39,367 nucleotides of DNA from Desulfobulbaceae bacterium (GTDB lineage Bacteria > Desulfobacterota > Desulfobulbia > Desulfobulbales > Desulfobulbaceae). The notes beneath the pieces were generated by a model. That model ran no database searches and had not been told where the DNA came from. It was given only the letters and a program-made list of their open reading frames with translations. Shown here one piece after another: positions 1-8,731 of the stretch. The stretch's first letter is position 1, and each line of letters opens with the position of its first letter. Both the position numbers and the translations under genes were made by a program. Location: NCBI GenBank assembly GCA_011391865.1, contig JAABPV010000024.1, forward strand, positions 1 through 39,367, given 5' to 3'.

Positions 1-50
1 GAAAACTTGGCTGTTCGACAGATGAGATTTTTCAGCAACCATGCTTATAG

Positions 51-982
51 TCAATTTATTGTGCTACGGCTATAAGCTGGGACTTTGGCGATGGCCAGCA
101 AGCGGAGGGCTGGTTTGCCGAGCACAGCTTCAAAGAGCCGGGCCGGTACGCTGTCCGCCTGACCGTGGAGGATGACAATGCTGCTCTGTCCTGCGGCAGG
201 GCGCAGGCCGAGCTGGCTGTCTTTGTTGCCGGTCAGCCCGCCTTGCGGATTGACCGGCCGACGCAGGTCTGCGTCAATCAGGAAGTGGGCTATGCCATGA
301 CTGGCGATGCGGAGCAGGCGCGCTGGGATTTTGGTGCTGGCCTGAAAGCGGAGGGCAAAGAGGTGAACGTGCGGTTCCCTCAAGCCGGAACGCGGGAAAT
401 CCACACCGTGGTGGACGGCCAGCCCGGCCCGTCGCAGACCGTGCATGTCCTCGGTCTGCCGGAGCTTGCCCTGCCAAAGCAGCTCAGTGTTCTTGCTGGT
501 GAGGAAACGAATATCACGCCCGCGCTCTTGGACAAAACCAGCGTGCCGCCGCAGTTCAGTTGGGACAGCGGCGACGGCAGGACACAACAGAGGGCGCAGT
601 ATTCCGGCACAATTACACCGTCCGGCTGCGCCTCAGCGGCGGCTCAGAAGGGCCAGCCTGTCTTGCCGCTGAGAAGGCAATTGCCGTGACCGTGCTGCCG
701 CCGCCGGAAGTGCGGCTGCTCCACGAGCCGGAGCAGGTGTTCAGCGGCGGGGCCAGAGATGAGGTGCTCTTCTACACAGACTTGCCTGCCGACCAAGGCC
801 GCTGGGTGTGCCATTGGGACTTCGGCGACGGCGGCAGGGCCGAGGGCGAGGCGGTCAGCCATGCGTTCCAGAAGCCGGGCAGCTACACCGTCACCCTGAC
901 CCTGACTGACGGCAGCGGCATTGCCCGCCAGTCATACCGCTTCAGCAGGAACATCACGGTGCAGGCGCATGAACAGAAATAA
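51..982 (+). pseudogene. PKD-repeat surface/secreted protein, 5' incomplete and frameshifted
   Basis: This is the 3' part of a protein built of PKD (polycystic kidney disease) beta-sandwich repeats, which usually mediate extracellular binding. At least four PKD-like units are visible, marked by WDFGDG near 78-95, ARWDFGAG near 320, FSWDSGDG near 555-578 and CHWDFGDG near 818-835. The last is followed by the typical PGSYTVTLTLTDG segment. The first part is read in the frame of position 165; the rest is in the frame of 560. The switch, a -1 shift, falls near 576-582, where WDSGDG should continue as QDTTEGAVFRHNYTVRL. The first frame also has a stop at 48-50, so the 5' end is missing or disrupted. 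It ends with TAA at 980-982. Either a decaying gene or sequencing error near a contig end is possible. Partner and function are unknown. Confidence 0.7.
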
Positions 983-1111
983 TCCTCTGTCCATTGCGGC
1001 GTCCATTGCGGCGGAAGAAACGCGGCGAGCTGGAGCCATCCTTCAGGATAGGCTGCAACAACTGACAGAAGGTCTGGTGTGCAGCAGTTCGGAAGGCAGC
1101 CGGAGAAACAT

Positions 1112-1291
1112 TCAACACGCCACGCCGCCGTGCAGCTTGAAATAGGGCAGCAGCAGGTCTTCCATGCTGTAGAAGCCCTTCGGTTTGCCCTTGAGGTTCT
1201 CTACAGCAAAGAGGACACCATTGCCGAACGCCTCGCGGGTGATGGACTCATGCTTCAGCCGGACAGTCTGATAAGGAAAACCGAACAGTAT
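1112..1291 (-). pseudogene. C-terminal remnant of a DapB-like dihydrodipicolinate reductase
   Basis: Directly after the ruvB stop codon, and in the same frame, 59 residues run to a TGA at 1112-1114. The core (TREAFGNGVLFAVENLKGK then GFYSMEDLLLPYF) resembles the C-terminal end of 4-hydroxy-tetrahydrodipicolinate reductase (DapB), where a conserved SREVFARGAL-type helix is followed by GLYTMEDVL. A full DapB is about 260 residues, so only the last fifth remains and there is no start codon. It is probably the scar of a rearrangement that joined ruvB to a dapB tail. The family assignment rests on my recognition of this short segment alone. Confidence 0.5.
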
Positions 1292-2311
1292 CTACATGTT
1301 CATCGTCCGCCCGAAATGCTTATACGCCGCCGCCGTAGCCACGCGGCCCCTTGGTGTGCGCATGAGGAAGCCAGACTGGATGAGGAACGGCTCGCAGACA
1401 TCCTCCAGCGTGTTTTTTTCCTCGCAGACCGCTGTGGCCAAGGTCTCTAAGCCGACCGGGCCGCCTTGGAAGCGGTCGATCAGGGCGAGGAGGATGCGGC
1501 GGTCCATCTCGTCCAGCCCGAAGCGGTCGACGGAGAGCATGTCTAAGGCGCGGCAGGCCACGTCGGCGTTGATCAGCGCATGGCCGCCGACCTCGGCGCA
1601 GTCGCGCACGCGGCGGAGCAGGCGGTTGGCGATGCGCGGCGTGCCACGGGAGCGGCGGCCTATCTCCAGCGCGCCGTCCTGCGTGATGCCGATGCCGAAG
1701 AGCCGCGCCGAGCGGCTGACGATGGCCACCAGCTCTTCGGGGGAGTAAAACTCAAGGCGGAGGAGCACCCCGAAGCGGTCGCGGAGCGGCGGCGTGAGGA
1801 GGCCGGTGCGGGTCGTCGCGCCGACGAGCGTGAAGGGCGGCAGGTCGATCTTCACCGAGCGTGCGCCCGGCCCCTGGCCGATGACGAGGTCGAGCTGGTA
1901 GTCTTCCATCGCCGGATAAAGTATTTCCTCGATCGCGCTGTTGAGGCGGTGGATCTCGTCGATGAAGAGCACGTCCCCTGCTTGGAGGCTGGTGAGGATC
2001 GCGGCAAGGTCGCCGGCCCGCTCAATCACAGGGCCGGAGGTCGTCTTGATGGCGGCGCCCATCTCGTTGGCGATGATGCAGGCCAGCGTGGTCTTGCCGA
2101 GGCCTGGAAAGCCGTGGAAAAGCACGTGGTCGAGGGCCTCGCCCCGCTTGCGGGCAGCCTCGATGAACACCCGCAGACTGCTCTTCACCTGCTCTTGGCC
2201 GATGTACTCGTCCAGCAAACGGGGGCGCAGGCTGATGTCAGGCTGGATCTCGTCCGCCAGCCTGCTGCCCGCCACCAGCCGTTTGCCGGTCAGCTCTTCT
2301 TCGTGCTTCAT
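1292..2311 (-). CDS. ruvB: Holliday junction branch migration ATPase RuvB
   Basis: RuvB is the hexameric AAA+ motor that drives branch migration of Holliday junctions with RuvA, before RuvC cleavage. The 339 residues match the family length. Walker A is [10 protein letters not shown] (about residues 66-75; the usual second residue is P). Walker B is LFIDEIHR (about 114-121). Sensor 1 is GATTRTG, and the arginine-finger/lid region [13 protein letters not shown] and the C-terminal winged helix ([17 protein letters not shown]) are all present. The start codon is 16 nt beyond the stop of the upstream diguanylate cyclase gene, suggesting cotranscription. ruvA and ruvC are not beside it. The stop codon is followed in frame by a DapB-like remnant. 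Confidence 0.97.
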   Translation of the reverse strand: MKHEEELTGKRLVAGSRLADEIQPDISLRPRLLDEYIGQEQVKSSLRVFIEAARKRGEALDHVLFHGFPGLGKTTLACIIANEMGAAIKTTSGPVIERAGDLAAILTSLQAGDVLFIDEIHRLNSAIEEILYPAMEDYQLDLVIGQGPGARSVKIDLPPFTLVGATTRTGLLTPPLRDRFGVLLRLEFYSPEELVAIVSRSARLFGIGITQDGALEIGRRSRGTPRIANRLLRRVRDCAEVGGHALINADVACRALDMLSVDRFGLDEMDRRILLALIDRFQGGPVGLETLATAVCEEKNTLEDVCEPFLIQSGFLMRTPRGRVATAAAYKHFGRTMNM

Positions 2312-2327
2312 GCAGTGCGCCGGGCCG

Positions 2328-3827
2328 TCAAGCCGCTATCCTTCGCGCCGGAAGCGAGACGCGCTCCGGCTCAACCCGGTTGCGGCCACGGTTTTTGGCT
2401 AAATAGAGGTTCCGGTCCGCCGCCTCGAAGAGGTTGTCGTATTCGGCGAGGTGCGCAGTGCAGGCCACGCCCAGCGTGATCGTGACCACAGGCAGGATAT
2501 CCGAGCTGGCGTGCGGAATACCGAGTTCGGCCACTGCCCTCCGCGCTGTCTCGGCGATGTCCATCGCCGCGCTGAGGTCGGTGCGCGGCAGGACGATGAC
2601 GAATTCCTCACCGCCGTAGCGGGCCACGCAGTCGCTGCTGCGGCGGCCCTGCTGCCGGAGGCAGTCGGATATCTTCCGCAGGCAGTCGTCCCCTGTCTTG
2701 TGGCCGTAGGTATCGTTGTAGCGCTTGAAATAGTCCACGTCGCAGATGATCAGCGACAGCGGAGTGTCGCGGCTCTTCTCCGCCCGGCTCAGTTCGTTGT
2801 CCAGCACGTCGTCGAGATAGCGGCGGTTGAACAATCCGGTCAGCTCATCCACCGCCGCGCACTGCTCGGCCACGGACAGACGGTTTTCCCGGTTGAGTAT
2901 CCAGATCAGCCCGGCCTCAATGAACACAAAGGCCAGCACTGCGAGGATGATGTTGACGAGAAAGTTTGTGGCCGAGCGGGCGAGCTGATCCGTGACATCC
3001 TCCCAGATCAGCAAAAAGCCGACAGGATCGGCGTACTCCTCCTCGTCGGTCGCCATTTGATAGTCCATCAGCGGGAAATAATAGACGGAATAATACTTGG
3101 AGTTCTCAAAGAAAAGCTCCGCCTTGTCTGTCTGATAATTTTCTTTGACGAACAGCTTGGGGAGTATCTTCTGCAGCAGCTCCCACGAGGTGCTGACCTC
3201 AACATAGTGATTCGCCTCAGGATGCCGTTCAAAATACGCCTTTGTGGCGGGATTCCACATTTTGTTTCTGACATGCTCCCTGCCCAGCAAAACAGCGGCA
3301 TCCACCCGGAAGAGCTTGGAATACAGCTGGACGATCTCTTTGAACGAAGTGCTGACCTCCAGCGATCCCACATAAACCTGCCCCTTTGTCGCAGGATCAA
3401 CCACCCAGATCGGCGTGACCCCGCGCATCCAGCTATAGCTGCTTTCTGACAGCGGGGTCGGCTTGTTCTCCATCGAGCCGAACTGATACGTTTTCCGCCG
3501 GGCGGAAGCGGCGGCGCTCTGGTCTTCAGGCGGCGGATTCTGCTCCTGTCTGCCTGCCGCCTCCTCGTTCAGCAGGTTCTGCCCCAGCTCGCTGCTGGTG
3601 GTGATCATGGTTGAAATTTGCAGCATGCTGCTGTAGGCCATCTTCAGGTTCAGCTTGAACTCATCCTGATGACGGCGGGCCTGCTGCAGGAGGGAGGAAG
3701 AGAGGGTCTCTTTGAGCGAGACGTAGTTAATGGCGAGAAAGACCGCGTCAACAGTCAGGATGATCAGCGTGAAACAGATGATGATGTTTCTGTTTCTTCG
3801 GAGTGTCCTGCTGATGGGCAGCCGCAT
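2328..3827 (-). CDS. Membrane-bound diguanylate cyclase with extracytoplasmic sensor
   Basis: A 499-residue inner-membrane enzyme predicted to make cyclic di-GMP from two GTP. One membrane helix lies near residues 14-36 ([19 protein letters not shown]). A periplasmic sensor of about 250 residues follows, containing a cache-like segment ([20 protein letters not shown]). A second helix ([20 protein letters not shown]) lies near 289-311, then the GGDEF domain. The active-site motif is GGEEF (about 405-409), with an RSSD inhibitory-site motif five residues before it, so product inhibition is expected. I chose ATG 3827 because the charged [14 protein letters not shown] leader precedes the first helix; an in-frame extension to 3950 is possible. 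No EAL domain is present. ruvB follows 16 nt downstream. The ligand is unknown. Confidence 0.9.
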   Translation of the reverse strand: MRLPISRTLRRNRNIIICFTLIILTVDAVFLAINYVSLKETLSSSLLQQARRHQDEFKLNLKMAYSSMLQISTMITTSSELGQNLLNEEAAGRQEQNPPPEDQSAAASARRKTYQFGSMENKPTPLSESSYSWMRGVTPIWVVDPATKGQVYVGSLEVSTSFKEIVQLYSKLFRVDAAVLLGREHVRNKMWNPATKAYFERHPEANHYVEVSTSWELLQKILPKLFVKENYQTDKAELFFENSKYYSVYYFPLMDYQMATDEEEYADPVGFLLIWEDVTDQLARSATNFLVNIILAVLAFVFIEAGLIWILNRENRLSVAEQCAAVDELTGLFNRRYLDDVLDNELSRAEKSRDTPLSLIICDVDYFKRYNDTYGHKTGDDCLRKISDCLRQQGRRSSDCVARYGGEEFVIVLPRTDLSAAMDIAETARRAVAELGIPHASSDILPVVTITLGVACTAHLAEYDNLFEAADRNLYLAKNRGRNRVEPERVSLPARRIAA

Positions 3828-4016
3828 GTTCAGCCTGCCTTTCTGGCGGAGGCAGTGCATGGCGGCATGGTGCATGATGCGCGAGATCATTCCGCTCCAA
3901 TCCATCAAATGCGTGTTGGCAGCACGGCGTTCCGTCCAGAGCTGCGACAAAGGAGCCTGTCCGCAGGTTCCTCGGAATTTCTTTCAGCAAAGCGGGACAT
4001 TACGGTTCCGCCTACC

Positions 4017-4034
4017 GGTACAATAAATTGTACC
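4017..4034. promoter_or_regulatory. Perfect 18-bp palindrome, candidate operator
   Basis: GGTACAAT-AA-ATTGTACC is a perfect inverted repeat with 8-bp arms and a 2-nt centre. It lies in the gap upstream of the diguanylate cyclase gene and downstream of the VanZ-like gene. A T-run follows on the plus strand, but the arms are AT-rich and the centre is too short for a good hairpin, so a dimeric repressor site fits better than a terminator. The binding protein is unknown. Confidence 0.4.
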
Positions 4035-4106
4035 TTTTTTTATACCCGTTTTTCCTCTGAAATTCAAGCAGATTTCTTCTGCGGCAAGTTCTGCGGACGG
4101 GAAAGG

Positions 4107-4505
4107 TCAGTCCTGCTGCTCGGCTGCCGCCTTGGCACTGCGCCGCTGCATGGCCTCAACGGCAAACCAGACTAAGACAGCGAGGGCCGCACCTGCCGCG
4201 TCGGCGGCCACGTCCGGCAAAGAAGCATCCCGGCCCGGCACAAAGGACTGATGCAGCTCGTCGCTGATGCCGTACAAGAAGGAGAAGAGAAAGACTGTCA
4301 GGGCAGCTCGGCAGGGCCTGCGCCGCCGCAGACTGTCTGGAACCGCGACAAGGGCGGCGGCGGCAAGGATGGCGTAGGCGGCGGCATGGAGCAGCTTGTC
4401 CGAGCCGGGAAACAGCAGTCCAGGCACTTTACTGCCGGGCAAGGAGGAAAGAAAGAAGATCAGCCCCATCACTGCAAGGACAGGGACAAGGCGGAGCAGC
4501 CGCAT
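4107..4505 (-). CDS. VanZ-like membrane protein
   Basis: A small VanZ-family integral membrane protein of about 132 residues. The family signature is clear: DKLLHAAAYAILA in the second helix region, then GISDELHQSFVPGRDAS followed by LPDVAADAAGA. About four hydrophobic segments are visible. VanZ itself affects teicoplanin resistance, but most homologues have no defined role and are thought to act at the cell envelope. The TGA of the upstream SEC-C gene is separated from ATG 4505 by one base, so translational coupling is likely and this start is preferred to the in-frame ATG at 4529. The C-terminus is basic and alanine-rich. Confidence 0.85.
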   Translation of the reverse strand: MRLLRLVPVLAVMGLIFFLSSLPGSKVPGLLFPGSDKLLHAAAYAILAAAALVAVPDSLRRRRPCRAALTVFLFSFLYGISDELHQSFVPGRDASLPDVAADAAGAALAVLVWFAVEAMQRRSAKAAAEQQD

Positions 4506-4506
4506 T

Positions 4507-5016
4507 TCAGGCTGATGCGGCCTGCGCATGAACTTGACGGAGCAGCTCGGCAGGATGCTGCCTCTCCAGCCGCCGCGCCGCCGCGCTGATCTGCGCTGCT
4601 GGCGCGCTGACCAGCTCCGTCTCCGCGCCGCTCTGGTGGTCTCTCAGAAAGAGCCTGCGCCCGCGCAGGATAAAGGCATGACTCCAGTCCACCTCAATCA
4701 GCTCGGCATCCTCCTGCACCGGCGGCGGCAGCGGCTGCCCGGCGGCGGCGGCTTGGAACGCGTCGCGCTCTGTTATCTCCAGCACCCATGCGTCGCCCTC
4801 TTTGGTGCTAAAGAAGACAAACACGCCTATGTCGCGGCAGCATTCTTGTCGGCGCGAAGCATCCTGCTGAATTTTTTCAACCTCCCGAAGGAGGGATGCC
4901 TGCTCAGGGCGCGGCGACGCGGATAGAAGTCCGGCACGATGCCGCAGCAGGCAGCAGTGCTTGTATTTTCTTCCCGACCGGCAGGGACAGGGCTGGTTGC
5001 GGCTGATTTTGCTCAT
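4507..5016 (-). CDS. SEC-C zinc-motif protein
   Basis: The protein begins with a SEC-C metal-binding motif (ISRNQPCPCRSGRKYKHCC) at residues 4-20, a CPC...HCC zinc site like the one at the end of SecA that contacts SecB and ribosomes. The remaining 150 residues match nothing I recognise. They contain a predicted helix (LLREVEKIQQDASRRQE) and a strand-rich part (GVFVFFSTKEGDAWVLEI). N-terminal placement of SEC-C is common in uncharacterised proteins of this class. The start is uncertain: ATG 5016 places the motif at the N-terminus, while in-frame ATGs at 5046 and 5058 would add 10-14 residues. The gene is coupled to the VanZ-like gene downstream. Confidence 0.75.
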   Translation of the reverse strand: MSKISRNQPCPCRSGRKYKHCCLLRHRAGLLSASPRPEQASLLREVEKIQQDASRRQECCRDIGVFVFFSTKEGDAWVLEITERDAFQAAAAGQPLPPPVQEDAELIEVDWSHAFILRGRRLFLRDHQSGAETELVSAPAAQISAAARRLERQHPAELLRQVHAQAASA

Positions 5017-5156
5017 TTCTGCAAACGGCACTTGATTCGTTTTCATCTGCCGCGCCATCGCTGCGCGGCGGAGGAGGGAGTTGGCCCCTCATCGTACCCG
5101 ATTGCCCTGAGCTGTCAAAGCAAAAATCTTCTGCGCGTCGACATCCTGACGGCTGC

Positions 5157-5867
5157 TTATTGCAGGGCCGTCAGATCCTGCGCCCGGAAACGGTAGCCCA
5201 CGCCGCGCACAGTTTCGATGCAGGATCCCAGCTCGCCGAGCTTTTTCCGCAGACCGACAATCTGTACGTCCACAGCCCGGTCGGTGACGCTGTAATCCTC
5301 GCCGCGCACCGCCTCCACGATCTGATAGCGGCTGAAAACCCAGCCGGGCCGCCTGCTCAGGCAGAGCAGGATGCCGAACTCAGTGGCGGTCAGCCGCACC
5401 GCCTCGCCCTTGACCGACACCTCGTGGCGGGAGCAGTCAATCTGCAAGTCGCCGAAGCTGAGTATCTCGGCTTGGCCGTCTTCGTCCGGCTGCCGCGAGC
5501 GGCGCAGGGCGGCCCGGATGCGGGCGGTCAGGACGCGGGGGCTGAAGGGCTTGGTCACGTAGTCGTCCGCGCCCAGCTCCAAGCCCACCACCATGTCGGT
5601 TTCCTCGCTCTTGGCGGTGAGCATGATCACCGGAACGCGGGCGTTGGCCGGGTCCCGGCGCAAGCGGCGGCAGACTTCCAGCCCATCTAAGCCAGGCAGC
5701 ATGATGTCTAACAGAATCAGGTCAAAGGCGGTCTGGCGGACAGCGTTTAGTGCCTCCTCGCCGGACATGACGCAGCTCACCTGATACCCTTCCTTAGCCA
5801 GATTGTAGCGGACTAATTCGAGTATGTCTTCCGCGTCCTCAACCAGCAGTATCTTTTCTTTTGCCAT
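5157..5867 (-). CDS. OmpR/PhoB-family response regulator
   Basis: A two-component DNA-binding regulator of 236 residues. The receiver domain (about 4-118) has the acidic pocket (VEDAED), the phosphoacceptor Asp near residue 54 (LILLDIMLPG) and the conserved Lys in DDYVTKPFSPR. The C-terminal winged helix (about 130-232) contains LTATEFGILLCLSRRPGWVFSR and the closing RGVGYRF. The phosphate regulator PhoB is the nearest well-known type, but no pho genes or partner kinase lie nearby, so I give no symbol. ATG 5867 is chosen because the longer reading frame, from 5909, would begin inside the porin terminator. No clear Shine-Dalgarno sequence precedes it. Confidence 0.9.
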   Translation of the reverse strand: MAKEKILLVEDAEDILELVRYNLAKEGYQVSCVMSGEEALNAVRQTAFDLILLDIMLPGLDGLEVCRRLRRDPANARVPVIMLTAKSEETDMVVGLELGADDYVTKPFSPRVLTARIRAALRRSRQPDEDGQAEILSFGDLQIDCSRHEVSVKGEAVRLTATEFGILLCLSRRPGWVFSRYQIVEAVRGEDYSVTDRAVDVQIVGLRKKLGELGSCIETVRGVGYRFRAQDLTALQ

Positions 5868-5877
5868 GTTTACGGAG

Positions 5878-5913
5878 AAAAAAAGAGGGCCATGCAGGTC
5901 GCCCTGCATGGCC
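5878..5913 (-). terminator. Rho-independent terminator after the porin gene
   Basis: Read on the minus strand, an 11-bp perfect stem (GGCCATGCAGG / CCTGCATGGCC) with a 4-nt loop is followed by a short CTC and seven T residues. It lies between the porin stop at 5956 and the response-regulator start at 5867. Confidence 0.85.
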
Positions 5914-5955
5914 TTAGAGACAGGGCGCGGAATGCGCGCTCCGCTGCGGGACGGA

Positions 5956-7062
5956 TCAGAACTTGATCATGGCGCCGAGCATCATGACGCTGATCGGTTC
6001 ATAATCCGCGCCGGTGTTGTTCTCCAGCTCAAAATTCTGATACGCCGCATAAATGTCGGTATTCCATGCGGAGAGATTCTGCACAAACTGCACGCCGTAC
6101 ACCGTGCCTTCCTCGCCGAGGGTCTGCTTTCTGGCGTTTTCGTACACGCCGTAGTCAACCGACACGGCGGTGGAGCCGACTTCCGGCAGGAGGTTCTTGC
6201 AGATGTAGCCGACCTTGCCGTACATGAAGGTCGGATCGTCGCCGCCCGCAGGCATGATGTCCAGATCGCGGGTGCCGCTGGCGACTGTCAGGCTCAGGCC
6301 GAACGGCATCAGCGCGGAAACAGAGCCGTGGAGCTGGCTGTAGCCCTTGCCGGGATTGCCGTAGGACAGCGCGCCTTTCACCTTGGTTTCGCTGATCTCG
6401 CCTGAATAAGCGAGGGTCATGTCCGAAGTGTCGCCCTCGCCTGCGGCACCGATCAGGCTGAAGCCGCCGAAGGACGGAGTCTCGTAGCGGACCCGATTCA
6501 GACGGGGTACGCCGTCAAACGCATCAAAAACTTTACCCACAACAACATCGCTGTAGTCAGAGGCCGCAGCATTGTAGAACAAAAAGCCGGTGCCGACAGC
6601 AAGGTCAGCCTTGGAAGCGATTTTGGTGCCAGAGATGTCCACTTCTGATGAATCTGTAGAGGCCATGTCGCCTCTGCCCACATGGAGCTTGCCAAGCTGG
6701 GTCTTAAACCAGATGTCGAAATGCCGCGCTCCGAACTCGCCCGGAATGCTTTCCTCCTGCATCGAAACCTTGTTAGAGGGATTGTCCTGCCACTCGACCT
6801 CAAACACGGAACCGACGGTCAGGTTCTCCGTGGCCGCGATCTCGCCTTTCAGACCGACTCTGGTGCTGGAGTTGTCGTTGTCCACATGGAAAAACTTGTC
6901 CTGATAGCCGTCGTCGCCATACATGACCGCGCGGCTGATTTGACCGTAGAGGGTGGTTGCAACTTTGTCGCTGCCGGTCTTGAGTTCCAAAGCCTGCGCC
7001 CCTGCCGCAGCCAGCAGCAGACCTGCCGCAGCCACAGCCATCGTGCCTTTTTTCTTCATCAT
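5956..7062 (-). CDS. Outer-membrane general porin
   Basis: A Gram-negative trimeric-type porin (Porin_4/OmpC-like) of 368 residues. The signal peptide is MMKKKGTMAVAAAGLLLAAA with cleavage after AQA, leaving LELKTG as the mature N-terminus. The body has alternating amphipathic strands, for example TTLYGQISRAVMYGDDG, FDIWFKTQLGKLHVGRGD and VRYETPSFGGFSLIGAAGEG. The last residue is Phe (MIKF), as BAM-assembled beta-barrels require. The start is supported by AGGAGATA just upstream of ATG 7062; a second ATG at 7059 is equally possible. The gene stands alone with its own terminator. It probably provides diffusion of small solutes across the outer membrane; selectivity cannot be read from the sequence. 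Confidence 0.92.
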   Translation of the reverse strand: MMKKKGTMAVAAAGLLLAAAGAQALELKTGSDKVATTLYGQISRAVMYGDDGYQDKFFHVDNDNSSTRVGLKGEIAATENLTVGSVFEVEWQDNPSNKVSMQEESIPGEFGARHFDIWFKTQLGKLHVGRGDMASTDSSEVDISGTKIASKADLAVGTGFLFYNAAASDYSDVVVGKVFDAFDGVPRLNRVRYETPSFGGFSLIGAAGEGDTSDMTLAYSGEISETKVKGALSYGNPGKGYSQLHGSVSALMPFGLSLTVASGTRDLDIMPAGGDDPTFMYGKVGYICKNLLPEVGSTAVSVDYGVYENARKQTLGEEGTVYGVQFVQNLSAWNTDIYAAYQNFELENNTGADYEPISVMMLGAMIKF

Positions 7063-7349
7063 TATCTCCTTCTCCTTTTGCTTGGTTGAGTTCAGCCCTC
7101 TTGCACTGCGTTCCACAGGCTGCTTCCGCATCCTGATTTATACATCGTTTATGCAAAAAATACCATTTTTTTTATTTCGCGCAAAATCAGCCTCCTGCAT
7201 GACACAACGCCGGAGCCTGCGCTGGTTGCCTTGCCGCGCAGGAGGCTGGGGCAGCGGCCCGCCTCCGAAATTCTTAAGCCGCATGAGCAATTATTTAACC
7301 GCAGACTGTGAAGAAACGGTTAGCCTTTCATTAGAATGCAATCAAAAGT

Positions 7350-8003
7350 TCAATTTTTTGGCGGCTCCTCTGCGGCGGCGGCCAGTCGCAGCAGCGCGTT
7401 CACCGCCGCGACAGCCGCAGGCGTGCCGCCCTTCCGGCCCAATGCGGTGATGAAAGGATACGGCTTACTGGCAAGAATTTCTTTGGACTCCGCTGCGTTG
7501 ACAAAGCCGACCGGCACCCCGATCACCAAATCCGGCGCGAACACGCCGCACTTGATCAGCTCCATGATTTTGAGCAGGGCAGTGGGCGCGTTACCAGCCA
7601 CAGCAATGCCGATGTTCTCTCCGGCAGCCAGCTCTACCGCCGCCTCGGAGCGGGTCATTCGGCCCGCGCTGGCTCGCTCTGCCGCCTCGGCTTCCGCCAC
7701 CCGGCAGATCACTCGCCCGCCGAACTGCGCCAGTAGCTGCTTGGAAATGCCGCTGGCCGCCATGTTGACATCAACAAGAATATTTTTTCCAGCGAGGATT
7801 GCCCGCAGCCCGGCCTCAATGGCCTGCGGATGAAAACGCAGGTTTTCGGCAAAGGAGAAATCGCCGGTGGCATGGATACAGCGCCGCACCACAGCAAACT
7901 GCTCCGGGCTGAAGCCAGTCGGGCCAAGCTCCGCCTCAATGATGCGGAAGCTCTCGGCTTCAATTTCCAGCGGATCTATGTTCTGAATCTTTGGCAATCT
8001 CAT
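7350..8003 (-). CDS. cbiC: Precorrin-8X / cobalt-precorrin-8 methylmutase
   Basis: CbiC/CobH moves the C11 methyl group to C12 of (cobalt-)precorrin-8, giving (hydrogeno)cobyrinate in corrin-ring synthesis. The 217 residues are the normal length. Visible family segments include ESFRIIEAE near the N-terminus, RRCIHATGDFSFAENL containing the catalytic His, DVNMAASGI, GIAVAGNAPTALL, and IGVPVGFVNAAESKE followed by YPFITALGRKGGTPAAVAA. Desulfobacterota use the anaerobic cobalt-early route, so cbiC is preferred over cobH. No other cobalamin gene and no cobalamin riboswitch lies nearby, so the pathway genes must be elsewhere. Confidence 0.95.
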   Translation of the reverse strand: MRLPKIQNIDPLEIEAESFRIIEAELGPTGFSPEQFAVVRRCIHATGDFSFAENLRFHPQAIEAGLRAILAGKNILVDVNMAASGISKQLLAQFGGRVICRVAEAEAAERASAGRMTRSEAAVELAAGENIGIAVAGNAPTALLKIMELIKCGVFAPDLVIGVPVGFVNAAESKEILASKPYPFITALGRKGGTPAAVAAVNALLRLAAAAEEPPKN

Positions 8004-8066
8004 AGGATCACATGAATAAAATTCATATAATGAATTAGTCTTGAATCATATTTAATTATATATCTG

Positions 8067-8720
8067 TCACTGTAGATATTTTGTAATAAACGGCTTCGCA
8101 ATGTTTCCGATCCAAAATTTTAATTTAAGGTCAAGCCAGTATTGAACCTCAACAGATACTTCTGGAATGAACAGCAAGGCAAATGCGCCGCAGTTCAGCA
8201 GGACTGTTGTCCAGAAGATAAAACGGAACGACTCTTTTTTTGATTTATGCCGCAAGGTCTGCTGGGCAATCAAGGCACCGGGCCAACCGCAGAGAAGCGC
8301 AAGCAGATGCAGAGTGCTTTCAGGAGTGCGCCAGCTTCCGTTTTTGGCGGCTGATTTATCTTTGGCATACATGATGAACGTGAGCAAGCTGGCAAAGACA
8401 TAGACAATAAAGATCAGACGCGGAATCTTATTTAAATAAAAAGAGCAGATGGCAACAGCGGCAAGAAACAGCAGCGCGATAACGGACGAGCTGAGGCCGC
8501 TCTTGCGCTGTTCATCAGCAAACAAAACGTTTGCCGCGCATGGTCGGCCTTTGCTGTCCGAAGATAACGCATAACTCACTGCCTGATTAAGCTCTGGCCG
8601 TCTGCCGCGATTGCTGAATGAGTTAATATGAACAAAAATTTTCTTGCCGTCATCGTCAGAAGTGATGAAACCAAACCCTCTTTCATCATTCCAAGATGTC
8701 AGCGTTCCTTGATTGCGCAT
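8067..8720 (-). CDS. Cold-shock domain / DUF1294 membrane fusion protein
   Basis: A 217-residue protein with an N-terminal cold-shock domain (residues 2-65). This carries both nucleic-acid-binding motifs (RGFGFIT for RNP1 and KKIFVHINSF for RNP2), so it can bind single-stranded RNA or DNA. A membrane part follows with helices near SSSVIALLFLAAVAICSFYL and RLIFIVYVFASLLTFIMYA. A DUF1294 signature then follows (KDKSAAKNGSWRTPE, then LLCGWPGALIAQQTLRHKS), and a last helix. This domain pair is known in proteobacteria but its role is unclear; it may tether RNA to the membrane. ATG 8720 begins exactly at the cold-shock domain (MRNQGTLTSWNDERGFGF). The gene starts 11 nt after the oxidoreductase stop. 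Confidence 0.88.
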   Translation of the reverse strand: MRNQGTLTSWNDERGFGFITSDDDGKKIFVHINSFSNRGRRPELNQAVSYALSSDSKGRPCAANVLFADEQRKSGLSSSVIALLFLAAVAICSFYLNKIPRLIFIVYVFASLLTFIMYAKDKSAAKNGSWRTPESTLHLLALLCGWPGALIAQQTLRHKSKKESFRFIFWTTVLLNCGAFALLFIPEVSVEVQYWLDLKLKFWIGNIAKPFITKYLQ

Positions 8721-8731
8721 AATTGTTTTGT

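Noticed and set aside
1079-1450. Plus-strand reading frame of 123 codons
   Set aside because: The opposite strand gives ruvB and a DapB-like tail, which explain the sequence better.
1580-2479. Plus-strand reading frame of 299 codons
   Set aside because: Antisense to ruvB and the diguanylate cyclase; no motif or ribosome site.
7063-7349. Strong promoter for the porin gene
   Set aside because: A TATAAA occurs near 7137-7142 on the minus strand, but no acceptable -35 is at the right distance.
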